From positions 1,046,501-1,110,500 of the forward strand of contig JAQFVV010000258.1 of NCBI GenBank assembly GCA_028023455.1: a DNA stretch of 64,000 nt, in the 5' to 3' direction. The DNA is from Epiperipatus broadwayi (Eukaryota; Onychophora; Udeonychophora; Euonychophora; Peripatidae). Of the stretch, positions 49,929 through 60,661 are shown piece by piece. The position numbers were made by a program, and so were the translations under genes. The notes below the pieces were generated by a model that saw nothing but the letters and a program-made list of their open reading frames with translations, was not told the origin of the DNA and ran no database searches. Each line of letters starts with the position of its first letter. Positions within the stretch are counted from its first letter, which is position 1.

Positions 49929-51180
49929 AAAGATTAGGTTGTCGTCGATGAACCACCATATCCCACTGGATGGCGCTGTTTTCGTGCTAAAACACATAAA
50001 AATGCCGTTTCCGCAGCCGACACGTTCGAACCCGCGTTTTCTATAATACAACTTTTTCTGTTGTACTACAGATTGCAGGCCGCTATGTCGCGTCGGAGTA
50101 CTGCATGTATGTTTATGCAGCAAATACATTTTCCCAATTCATACAGTTTATAAAATGGTTATGGCTTGGGAAGAGGGTGTGTTTTTTTGAATTGGATGGA
50201 AATGTTATTTTCATTGGATTGTTTTTTATTTTAAAGTATTGAAATGTTCAGATTTTGTAAAGTAATAATTAATAGACTTTTTACACTGTAGTGTATTGAA
50301 GTTTTAAGTAGTAAATGTTGACGATATATATGTATAAAGTGAATTGGAATTAGGTAACGCGTCAAGTAACGTACTGTTCGTAACATTTCCACGAGACATT
50401 TTAAGATTGTACCTTGTGTATATTTTTGAAACAAAAAAGAGCGTTAACACAGAAATATCCAATAAGAAAAGTACAATTGTACACTGTATTTTTAAATGTC
50501 ATAAAAAGCATATATTATAAACATTTTATATATATATTTGTCGTTGTTTAAAAAAGTTTTAGTTTCTTTCTTTTCTCCGACTACTGTTATACTTTGTTGA
50601 ATATAGTTTACGTTTATTGTTATCATTTATTTTATAGATGTTACAAACAACAGAACACTAACCCTAAAACTAACCCTAAAGCTAACCCTAAACTAACCCT
50701 AAAACTAACCCTAAACTAACCCTAAAACTAACCCTAAAGCTAACCCTAAAACTAACCCTAAAACTAACCCTAAACCTAACCATAACAACTTTTACTTTTA
50801 GTTGTCATTCTATTTGAAATAAAAAATAGTGGTAAACAACAAAAAAAAAAAGCCGTAACCCCAGTAAAAAAATCTCCAATATAGAAAATTGATTTTTCTA
50901 ATAAAAAGCAAACTAAAAAAGACTAATCAAATTGTAATTTGTTTATTTTATTTTACATTTATTATTATCATTTAATTTGTATACGTTAATAAAAAATAAT
51001 ATTTAAAATTAAATAATATTTAAAAAAGACGATTTTCTTTTGTTTTTATTTTCGCATTACAAAAAACACATCAAAATGATTATAATTAATGGCCCGTGAA
51101 TGATCATATTTTATAGTTTTAGCATGATAACTGCGCCATCCAGTGGGATATGGTTGCTCATCGACGACAAACAAAGATTA
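49929..51180. mobile_element. TIR element with telomere-like core and 8-bp target duplication
   Basis: The element spans 49,937-51,172 (1,236 bp) and is flanked by AAAGATTA on both sides (49,929-49,936 and 51,173-51,180). Its ends are inverted repeats of about 62 bp: GGTTGTCGTCGATGAACCAC on the left against GTTTGTCGTCGATGAGCAAC on the complement of the right, both continuing CATATCCCACTGGATGGCGC. No transposase frame is present, so it is non-autonomous. An 8-bp duplication fits hAT, P or Merlin transposases. The terminal GG and lack of CAG ends lean towards Merlin, as inference. The insertion falls within the endonuclease frame of LINE copy B. The phrase CACGTTCGAACCCGCG near the left end resembles a tRNA B box. 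Confidence 0.9.
50659..50783 (-). repeat. Interstitial telomere-like repeat array
   Basis: About eleven units of CTAACCCTAAAA, with variants CTAACCCTAAAG and CTAACCCTAAA, form a tract whose minus strand reads TTTTAGGGTTAG. The unit combines CCCTAA-type telomere repeats with an extra AAA, so it is not a pure TTAGGG array. It lies in the middle of the TIR element, not at an ancestral chromosome end. Confidence 0.9.
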
Positions 51181-52653
51181 TAACAGGATAGATTCAACAT
51201 ACAAAAGGATCATTGATTAGTGAGATATAAGATATATGTTAATGCATAACTAGAGAGATGGAAATTATTAAGAAAAACAATATTAACAGTTGATTCCTAA
51301 GATTCCGAAATACTCCAATAAATTTAAATTAGAATTAGCAAATCAATTTGAATGAAATCTATAAGAAGATAACTAATGCACTATTAAGAACTACACAAAA
51401 ATAGCTGTTACAAAAAAAGCAATAATTTACTAGTAAATTTTCTATTAAGACAAGATGGCATATGAAGAAAAAAAGGAATGTGAATTTTTTTTTAATGATT
51501 CATTAAAAAAAAACTGAATGTCTGGAATTGTGTAAAATGGTATGAAAACAAATAACAATATAAGAAAATATAATTTTGAATAGTCAAAAAAAATTATAGA
51601 AGAAAATAAAGGTCTCAAAATATTGGTATTAGAAGGAAAGTTATTTCTACAATAAGAAAAAAATAAAACTATAATTGAAAAAAATCATGAATTATGTGGA
51701 AGAATTCTATAAACAATAATTAAGTAATAAAGAACAACAAAATAAAGTAATCACTATAATTATTACATCTTTTAAATTACTATGAGATATGAAAAAATGA
51801 TGGAATTATAATTGATATCTTAGAAGAAAGTGATGAAGAAACAGAAAAATTGTTGGCAAAGTTATATACCAAATGCCTAAATGATAAAGATTTACCAAGT
51901 GATTGGAAGAATCCATCAGAAATATTGATCTTTAAGAAAAATGATAAAGAAGAACTTTAACCTATCAGTCTTCTATCAGTTCTATACAAAATTTTTACCA
52001 AGATAATTAATTACAAATAGTTTACAATGAACATTAGATTTTAACCAACCAAAAGTATAAGCTGAATTTAGCAATGATTTTAGTGCAGTGGATCACATTC
52101 AAGTATTGAAAGAAGTTGTAGAAAGGACCAATGAATAGGAGTTGCCATTATACTTTGGATTTATAGATGATGAAAAGGCATTTAATTCTATAGGAATTTT
52201 TACAGTGCATAAAACATTAGATATAAATCCAAACTATTTCCATATTCTGAAAAAATATATATGAAAATTCGATAGTAATGATATTACATAGTGATACTAA
52301 GAAGATTAACAATAAGAAGGGTATGTGACAGGGCGATCCTACAACTTCAAAACCTTTTACAGTAGTTTTATAAAAAATATTTTGCAGATTAAAACAGGAA
52401 GCACTGAGTAAGAAGGAAATAGAGATAATTTAAATTTCCTATTCTTTGCAAAAGATGTGGTTATTTTTATAAGTAATGTTTCAGAACTTCAGAAAATGCT
52501 GCAAGAGTTTTTTTTAAAAAAAAAAAAAAACTTTATTAAACCAGTGAAACATAATAGTGATTAACATAAAGTTTGATCATATGGGCAAGATTCTCTGTCA
52601 AAGGTTAGCAGCCAGTGAGTAATACGAAAAGGCTCCATGTTGTCGAGTGAATG

Positions 52654-52953
52654 TCAGGAAGACTTGTCTCTCTGTTTCATTCTCCTGATAATATTTAGAA
52701 GTAAATTAGTAGGATTTTCTATTGATTGATCTAATGTCAGTTTACATTTCATCAACCAAATATTATACAAAAGGAATGTTGTAATCCTTATTGAGGAAAA
52801 AAAAAATCTCCCTAAATTTTTCACATAGATATGCATCCGGATACAGGATGTGATAAAGTTTCTGAGAATTTGCAGACTTTCACATTGAAATGAGTCATGA
52901 TTTGTGGTCTCTTCACCTTTAAAGCAAAGCTGACAGTTGGGGTCTATGTTCAA
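52654..52953 (-). pseudogene. Zinc-knuckle C-terminal end of the L1/Tx1-like LINE
   Basis: The 99-codon frame contains CQLCFKGEETTNHDSFQC, the same Cys-x2-Cys-x8-His-x4-Cys knuckle as the copy at 46.4-47.0 kb. FLLYNIWLMKCK follows. This C-terminal zinc domain (zf-RVT type) probably binds nucleic acid. The frame before it (53,100-52,960) is shifted. Confidence 0.8.
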
Positions 52954-53318
52954 GTATCTTCCTCTATAAGCAAGAAAGTGATTAGTAGGAAGGACTTCTA
53001 TGCTTAATTTGATAATAAAATCAAGGAACTTGGGTTCAAGATTCCAGTGTCGGAATTTGGTGATAATTATTTTATTTGTGATTTGTGACTACTAGGTGAG
53101 GTTACTATGTTTTGATTTAATTGTTTGTAGGCCTCCCAGTAGGAGATCTTTTGCATAAAAGTGTGATTTGAAATTTGAATGTGGTAGCCAATTTATGACA
53201 TTAATAGTTGAATCCATGAACATTTACTAAGTGGAGGGTGGTCAGTGGGAACAATTGGGATGATGTTTTCTAAATTAGGGTAGCATATGCTAAGTCTGTA
53301 TAATGTATTGAAAACTTT

Positions 53319-54281
53319 TTAGTATGAAAATGTGGCAAGGGAGTGTAAGGACATCCCATTGTGGGTAGTTGTTTTTTCCATGTTTTTCATACTGATCGTG
53401 ACTGTCTTTCTCCCCCAAAGTAGGTGAGAACATAAGCCACTAAATCTTTTGGTAAATTGAATTCCAGGAAAAAAATAATTGATCCCGAGATATATTAACA
53501 TGTTCAACAATGCAGCTTCAACATGAATAGATAAATACACTTTGGAGAGTGAACTGGTTATTGTCTGCATGGTGTTTTCCAATGATCTGAATGTATGCAT
53601 CCGGAATTGAGTAATCACGTAGCACATTTAACAGGGTTCAGGGGCAAATCAAATTGAAAGCTACAGAGATGTCTAATTGCACCGCTACTGGGCATGATAT
53701 CCTTTTCCTTTTGATGTGATCAAGGAGTAGTTTAAACTGGTAGATGGGATCACCAGTTGATGCTCCTTGAGATTATGAAATATGAAGATAAATTCAGTTT
53801 TGGATTTTATCTTTGATGGTTGACTCTATGACTTTGATTAATAATGGAATCATAGAGTTGGGTCTGAGATTGGAAAGCTGGGATGGTAACATGTGTTTTT
53901 TTTTAAAGGTACCATGGAAATTGGATAGAGATTTTCAATAGATTGGAGACCATTTGATAATAGGTTAATCATGTTAAGAATGATAGGTACTGAGAATTTA
54001 GTTAACTGAAAAATTATGTATCTGGGGATTTCATGAGAACCAGGATATGCTTTGACTGGGAGGGATTTTATTTTATTTAGGATATCCAATTCAGAGATGT
54101 CATGCCCACTGCTGTCCATACCTTTCACTGGGGTTGTCTCATCGAATGAAGCATCACTGTGTAATTTTACCTTAAAATATTCACAGATTTTTAGCAGCAT
54201 ACAGATTCCAGTGTAAAGTTCTTCATTTATAGTTATTGATGTGGGAGTGGCCTTATTTCCCTTAGAACCCAGCACCCACAT
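53319..54281 (-). pseudogene. Reverse transcriptase of the L1/Tx1-like LINE, catalytic core deleted
   Basis: Frame 53,850-54,281 holds the start (LNKIKSLPVKAYPGSHEIPR, YPISMVPLKKN). Shifted frames then give STGDPIYQFKLLLDHIKRKR and VAVQLDISVAFNLI (about 53,760-53,660, motif A with its Asp) and IPDAYIQIIG (about 53,600). The text then jumps to NMLIYLGINYFFPGIQFTKR and LLWGRKTVTISMKN (53,510-53,370), which belong after the catalytic YADD box. The polymerase motifs between (including YADD) are missing, so this copy could not make DNA. Confidence 0.75.
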
Positions 54282-54589
54282 AATATAACTTCTTGTCCAG
54301 CTGTGGGTTTGAGCTAAGAAAACCTCATTACTGAGATGTAATCAGTTAGCCTTTTTTGCTTGGTTCTATATTGTGTTTTAATCTCCAATATGATCTCTAT
54401 GTTAGTGTCATTACATGGAAGCAGTTCCAGTTTATCATTAATTTGTTCTAGTTCTTTGAGTAGGTTTTTTCATTTTGTAGGCATAATGTTTGATTATAGA
54501 TTGAAGGATTCCAATAAATGAAAACCATGCTTCAATAGCAGGGATGGAGAGTGTGTTAATTTTGTGGAAGTAAATATAGGCTTCCAAGA

Positions 54590-55289
54590 TTACTGCCTCA
54601 GGCATCGATGATCTAACCAGCATTCTGATTGTTTTGTTAAACTTAAACAGCGTCGGATCTTTAGGTCAACGTCCATCCCTAACTCCAAAGCAAGGTGGTC
54701 GGAGAAAGAGACCGGCGACGGGGAGGCGTCAATCACAAAATGAATATCTGGGGTGTAGAATAGGAGATCTATTAGAGACACATACTTCTTAGTATAAAAC
54801 GAGAATGTGCCTGGAGGAAAAAAACCCTCATCACTCATGAGTTTCTGATTTAGTAAGTGAATTGAAGTCCCCAAGAAAAATGAATGGGAATGGATCGGTT
54901 GTAAGGTAGGTGTTTATCTGATGTATGATTTTGTGAATTAGGGCTGGAGAATTCTGCAGATATACAAATATGATGTTGAAACTGAAAGCACTGTGATTAA
55001 ATATAATACTGAACATGTTGGAGTCCATACGGAAAGAATTTTTGTTAATTAAAAGTGTGATTCCTTCAGAAGCTGTTGGGGAGGTGGAGTGAAAGAAAAA
55101 AACAAATTTGTTTAGAAAATCTTTAATTTTATCTTTAGAATTGGGATATAATTTTGTCTCAGCCACACATAAAATATGTGGTGAGTACTGCTGTTTAAAC
55201 CATTTATTAATTGTATAAACTCTGCTGAGGGAATTCATTCCTCTGACATTGATGCCAGAGATTTTGATTTTCATAGTGTGATCAGACAA
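54590..55289 (-). pseudogene. AP endonuclease domain of the L1/Tx1-like LINE
   Basis: The frame 54,831-55,289 (152 codons) reads KISGINVRGMNSLSRVYTIN (start of the endonuclease, with the catalytic Asn), ILCVAETKL (catalytic Glu) and FIFLGDFNSL (GDFN motif). A frameshift near 54,850 leads to the next frame (54,590-54,874), which has DLLFYTPDI and SFSDHLALEL (catalytic Ser-Asp-His). The enzyme nicks genomic DNA to prime reverse transcription. One frameshift separates the two halves. The remaining motifs look intact, so decay is recent compared with the host LINE. Confidence 0.85.
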
Positions 55290-56395
55290 GTCAGCAACAA
55301 AACCCAGACTAACTTATATGTCTAACTGCTATTTTAGCTCCTCGCATAACTCTAATTCAGTACCCGGAGAACTGGATAAATGATCATTTCTGCCAGGGTT
55401 GATTACCTCATCATGAACAAGTAATTCTGGCTCCGGTAGGTTAGCACCAGCAAGGGGGGGGGATTATGAAGGTCAGATTTGAGTTTAGTAAGTTTCTTGG
55501 AAGGTGGTTTTTCTGAATGGGGTTTTCCATTGGAGATTACTCCTTTCATCTTTATTAATTTCTTCCCATATAATATTTTCCTCCAGGCACTAACTGTTGA
55601 TCTTTATCAAGGCTGAGTCAGAGGCACAGGGATCGATTTTTCCAGAGTCTGTTTTTGTTTTCTTTTTTGACTTTCTTTTAGTACTTTTAGGTAAGGAAGT
55701 TGAGGGTGATGTCCCAGCTGTGGTAGATTCAGAAAGGATAGAAAGTGGTTCAAAATCAGAGTTGTGACCACTAGCTGCAAAAGTTATCAGATAAAAGTAA
55801 AAAAAATAGGACCAAAAATAAAAAATAAACTAAAATAATGTTCAATATTTTTCAGAAGAAAATAAATATGAATGAGAAGTTAAAAATTGTAAATATCTTG
55901 GTAGATGAAAACTTCTTGGATGAAATTAATCATAGATTTAAACTTGGATTGAGTGATTTTAATAAAAATAACTTAATATTAAAAAAAATATATGTTTATG
56001 TGTTTTAAAAAAAAGATTCTTCATGGATATGTTTTACTAGTTCTTTATTTGGACACCTAACAGAAAAACAATTCAGAGATTTCAGATTACTAAACACAAT
56101 ATGGAAAAGAAATATAAGGAATAACAAGAAAATATCAAAAATGAAATACGTAGATGAGAGAACAATCAGGTATTATTGACATTAAAAAATTTTTTTAAAT
56201 GAAATGGAGCTGGACCAAACAGATTGCTAGAAAAGATGATAACAGATGGACAATTAACGTCTTAAACTGGATCCCAAGAGATGGATGGGATAAACAAGAT
56301 GCTGACGTGTTGTGAAGAGAAAGCTATGTATTAGAGAAACTGGACTAAGAGGTCCTCATACTGCAATGGATTAATAATAGTTGAAGGTGATGATG

Positions 56396-58216
56396 ATAAT
56401 GAATTTATCTATCTGGGTAGAAAATATTAAAATTTAATCTCTTTCTATACTTCTTAATACAATCTTAAAGAGCAACTATAACTTTCAATGTAATTATTAT
56501 AATTTTCTTTAATCATAATTGAAATGTGATTATATATATATTTTCCATTCTGTTCAGGAAAGCTCTTCTCATCTCCACTTTTAATGCTTCAACCATTTTT
56601 GTTATCTCATTTTTTAACAATTTGCCTTTGTTCTTTGTACTATTTTTTTCTTTTTCTATATCCAGTGCCATAAGATACATCATTTATTCATTTTTTTCTA
56701 TAATTTTCAAGAATCCCTAATAGATCCTCATATGTTTGGCTTTTTCTAGGGCATGACTGAAATTTCTCCATAATACCTACCTGAATTTTCCACAACTTAA
56801 TGACTACCATCTCATAATTCTTGCTGATATTTTTGGCTCTTCAGTTAGCCCATATAACTTTTGTATAATCTCCCATGTACTTATCCTGGAAGTTGTGACA
56901 CTTTCTAGAAGGAATCTTATTTTCTTGCTGCTGAATTAATTTTAATAGCTTGATAGCTTCTTTAGAGCTGTTATATTTTCTTTGACCAATATTTAGTCAA
57001 GCAGACTTATTAACTTTCTTTTTAATTTTGTGAATATAATCACTAGATAATTATCTTTCAACAAAGACAATTTTTTAGTTTAGACCTTGTGTATATCTAT
57101 CCACTTATCAATGTTTAACAATTTCTTTTCTATGCTTAAATGTAGATAATATTATTGCCACTGTTTTCCTCTTTGCCATTACATAAATATATGATATGTA
57201 GATTTGACATTCACTATAGTTAAGACATTCTAGACCAATAGCATTAGACCCAACATATCAAACATCTTAAATAATATACAAATTACACCCTATGTATATT
57301 AAATAAAAATTATTGTAAACAAACTATGTGGCTAAGAAAAGAATGCGAACATAAGAAAACAATAATTTGGAATAAATTTATATAAACAAAATAAAAATTA
57401 AAATATAATTAAGTTCACAATATTCCTTTAAAAATTATTACTAAAATTTCATGGACAATTCTGATATAGGCATAAATTTATAAAAATTAAAAAAAAGATG
57501 TGCAGAATAAAATTAATATCTTAGAATATTTATGTGAATAGTCTTTTTTGAAATATGACAATCGCAAAATAAAGGGGGGGGGGCATTAATTTTTTATACA
57601 TATTTTAAAATAACATTAATTCAAAAGATATACAAATATATTAATTTTAATTGAAGAATGCAATGTATTTTTTTTTTATGATTTACTTATTCATTAAAAA
57701 AAACTGTCATAATATTCATCTATTGCATAAAAATAGATGATGATAATATTAATATTGAAATAAAGAATCAAAATCACCTTCCCTTTACACTTAACTTGAG
57801 CAATATTTAAATTTTATTATATAAAATTAATGTTTCCATTTTTCAAATACTTTCTTTAACTTACTCTTATTTTTCGTAAAACAATAAGTGAAAGAAAGTT
57901 TTTAAACTGAACAATCAAAACATCGATTTTGTTAAAACTGTAATCAGGGACAATTTGCTTGATATTGAATGAAATGAAACGTTAAAAGGTGGTACTGTTT
58001 AAATAATAATACTGAAATAAAAGATAATAAAGACTTGTTTAAAAATCCTTTTGAATCCTTTCCGCTAAGCTATATTTTTTTTTTTCTTTTTTATTCACAG
58101 TCGGAGATGGAATAACTTTTTCGATAATGGTCTCACAACTCATGAGATTTCTAAAAGATTTATTTGAATAGATAAATTTTTCTATTACTTGTGCATATTT
58201 CTTATAATTATTTTTT
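56396..58216. other. Unresolved region, possibly an eroded coding remnant
   Basis: Minus-strand frames between 57,000 and 56,520 are unusually rich in Lys/Glu with few stops (for example SKEAIKLLKLIQQQENKIPS, MALDIEKEKNSTKNKGKLLK). I recognise no family. A poly-G tract (57,576-57,585) and ordinary AT-rich DNA follow. Confidence 0.3.
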
Positions 58217-58775
58217 CTTCATCATCATCATCAACCTTTATCAATCCACAAGTTCAATCCGATCTTTAGCTTCTCTTCTCCACATCACCCCTGCACACTT
58301 TCTTATTTCATCCATCCATCTCACAGGCGGTCTCTTTCTGGTCTTTTAGAATCTCTTGGAACCCAGTTTAAAATTTCAATTGTCTATTTATTATCATCTC
58401 TTATAACAATATATCCAGCCCAATTCCACTTTAATTTTTTCAATGACGTCAGTAACACTTGTTTGTTCTCTTACCCATATATTGTGTTTTCGATTTTTTT
58501 CTTGTTACTCCTAACATGCATCTCTCCATGCTCTTCTATTAAGTGTCCAAGTGTTAGATCCATAAGTAAAAACTGGTAAAACACATTTATAAAAAACTTT
58601 CCTTTTCAAACACCATAGGCATATTTTCTTTTAGTATCGAGTTACCAAAAGCACTCCAACCAAGTTTAATTCTATAATTAATTTCATTCATTATGTTTCC
58701 ATCTGCATTAATAATCTGACTAAGGTATTTGTAGCTGTTAACTTCTTCAATCGGAATAAATATCTGGGAAAACGA
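58217..58775 (-). pseudogene. RTE-like LINE, copy C, 5'-truncated 3' end
   Basis: It begins at the left with the tail complement CATCATCATCATCAACC. Its text matches copy D (60,662-61,240) closely, including the complements of WSWTGHV-type, ERCMLG-type and LGWSAFG-type codons. Small indels disrupt the frame. Only about 560 bp of the element was copied. Confidence 0.85.
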
Positions 58776-59534
58776 ATGTTTTCAATATATATATATTAAA
58801 CTATAATATTTAAACAGCATTAAACTAAGAAAATGATTTAAATTCAAACTAGTCACATCGCACGTATTTAATGATAAATATGCAGATTAATAGTTTGATT
58901 TTATAGGCAAAAACTTCTTTAACTCTTCTACTTAATTTAATAAACAGATGACTTAGTTTCAACTGGAAAATAATCTCTCATATAGATCAATAGTAAGAAA
59001 TATAAATAATATTTTCACAAACTTTCTTTTACTTTAAAAAGCAAACTTGAACTCCATATCAGTGCTAATTACAGAATGAAATTAATATTATGGTTAAGCA
59101 AATTCATTTAGTCCACATCAATTAAAAAATTTGGTCCAGTTAATTATTTTACTTGATTGTAAAATTTCACTCTTCCAGTATAAAAAAAAAAATCGAAATA
59201 TCTTTCCATTAAGGTAAGTATTTTTAAATAAAGAATACAGTTAAATGATTAAAGTTAGCTATATGGCTTACCTAACTTTTGGTCAAAAAATACATGACTA
59301 ACAATAGACCCATATCTTGATCTGGAAATGAAATTCAATATATCTCTCGAAGTAATAAAATACCCAATTTGTACTAATTATAGGCAGAGTCTTAGGAGGG
59401 CAATATCAATATTTCTCCACATAGAATGTATTAATAGCTATTTTAAAAAATATGAAATGACAGCCTTACATTTACTAACAAAAACAATATTTGAAATACA
59501 GGCATTCTTCATATACCTGGAACTTAATTAAAAA
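58776..59534. other. AT-rich stretch, no gene recognised
   Basis: Nothing assignable. Confidence 0.45.
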
Positions 59535-60093
59535 TATAGGGGATTTGAACATAGAATTTCACGCACCGTTCAACTATCTACACTATCTCATACCACTGAC
59601 ACACATGACCACACACATGTAGAAAAGATAAATAATCACTAATAGACGTATTTTGTGCTAAACCAGCACTCATCAGTTGGTTCAGATCGTCCTCTCCCAC
59701 ACATATATATAATCAGTGCTCAGTTTATATTAAGATAGAAAATCTTCATACTTTAATGGACAAGCTTCAGTCTACTCCAACCTCCAACACATCAGCCATC
59801 CATAGCATTGAAAATCTGAAGATGGAAAGCGCAAATCCCATGCTGATGCCAATATTATTGGTATGCTCATGTTGACCTCAAGTCATCCTAACCCTTCATG
59901 TATAAGACCTTATCCATTTAAATACATAGAAGAGGGATGGGCATGATGCAGGCTTAATGCATAATATTTGAAATATAAGCATTTCTTCAAATATTGGTGA
60001 TTATTTATTTTTTCTACATGTGTGTAGGCATGTGTATCAGTGATAGTGTGGATAGTTGAAGGGTGCTTGAAAGTCTGTGTTCAAATCCCCTAC
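59535..60093. repeat. Repeat R1 in foldback form with about 105-bp inverted ends
   Basis: The left end (TATAGGGGATTTGAACATAG...GTAGAAAAGATAAATAATCAC, 59,535-59,640) is the complement of the right end (GTGATTATTTATTTTTTCTA...GTTCAAATCCCCTA, 59,990-60,093), about 85 percent identical. The unique middle is the R1 body seen at 4.0-4.3 kb and 42.0-42.2 kb. It is either a foldback DNA transposon or two R1 units that inserted head to head. Confidence 0.8.
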
Positions 60094-60274
60094 ATTTTTA
60101 AGAGAAATCAATCTAAATTTAGCTTTCAACAATTTATTTGGAAATATCAGCATTCATTATTTTACTCATATATATAATTAAAATTATTGACAAAAATAAA
60201 AAATACAGTGAAAATAAATCTCTTATCATTTACAGATGTATATATTTCTTAAAAACTTCATTCATTATAATATT

Positions 60275-60440
60275 TAAATTGTAATAAATAATAATAAACA
60301 TCATATTAATCATACATAAAAAGACTTTTTGGACATAGCGCTCTAAACCATGTGTTAAAAAGGGCTTTTTATGAATGATTAATATATATTTATATTAGTT
60401 GTTTATATGATTGTTATTATTTGTTATAATTTATATGAAA
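60275..60440. repeat. Imperfect hairpin
   Basis: The arms ATTAATCATACATAAAAAG and CTTTTTATGAATGATTAAT lie around a loop carrying GGACATAGCGCTCTAAACCA. The flanking A/T-rich arms extend the pairing to about 70 bp each. It may be a small MITE. Confidence 0.55.
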
Positions 60441-60661
60441 AATAGCATATTGGATTTCTTTATTTCAATTTTGATGATTTATAATATTTTCATCCCATTT
60501 TACATATGAAAACAAAACAAATAGATATAATAATGATAAAAAAATTAATAAATCTAAAATGATAATTTAAGTCTTAAATATATTTTGAAAATAATGCAAA
60601 TTTAAAATTTATATATGCACATACTTAATTTTTAAGGACAGATATGTAACATTACTATATT

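Larger units (their letters stand above)
52498..55785 (-). mobile_element. L1/Tx1-like LINE inserted in copy B
   Basis: The element covers 52,510-55,773. Flanking duplicates GCTGCAAGAGTT (52,498-52,509) and GCTGCAAAAGTT (55,774-55,785) are a 12-bp target duplication with one change. A poly-A tail (T/A run at 52,507-52,530) after AATAAAG on the minus strand marks the 3' end. At the 5' side is a Lys-rich tail of a first protein (KRKSKKKTKTDS, about 55,680). Next come an AP endonuclease and a broken reverse transcriptase, then the zinc knuckle. Length is about 3.26 kb, so it is 5' truncated compared with complete members. Confidence 0.88.
49446..56395 (+). pseudogene. RTE-like LINE, copy B, split by two insertions
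   Basis: LINE sequence occupies 49,446-49,936, 51,173-52,509 and 55,774-56,395. The first part is endonuclease: NIGRTSGIGI, IQIYASRSSH-like, then HPNEGTAELNYILTNKKYVL just before the first insertion. The second part is the linker plus reverse transcriptase: DGIIIDILEE-like, [20 protein letters not shown]-like, and LPLYFGFIDDEKAFNSIGIF (about 52,141-52,200, motif A). The third part is the C-terminal end (VKNCKYLGR-like, LNHRFKLGLSDF-like), ending in the tail GATGATGATAATGA. The two gaps rejoin exactly, with target duplications at both insertions. Confidence 0.85.

Noticed and set aside
50659-50783. Telomere-like array as a chromosome-fusion scar or true telomere end
   Set aside because: It is inside a TIR element with a target duplication, has degenerate 12-bp units, and LINE sequence continues on both sides.
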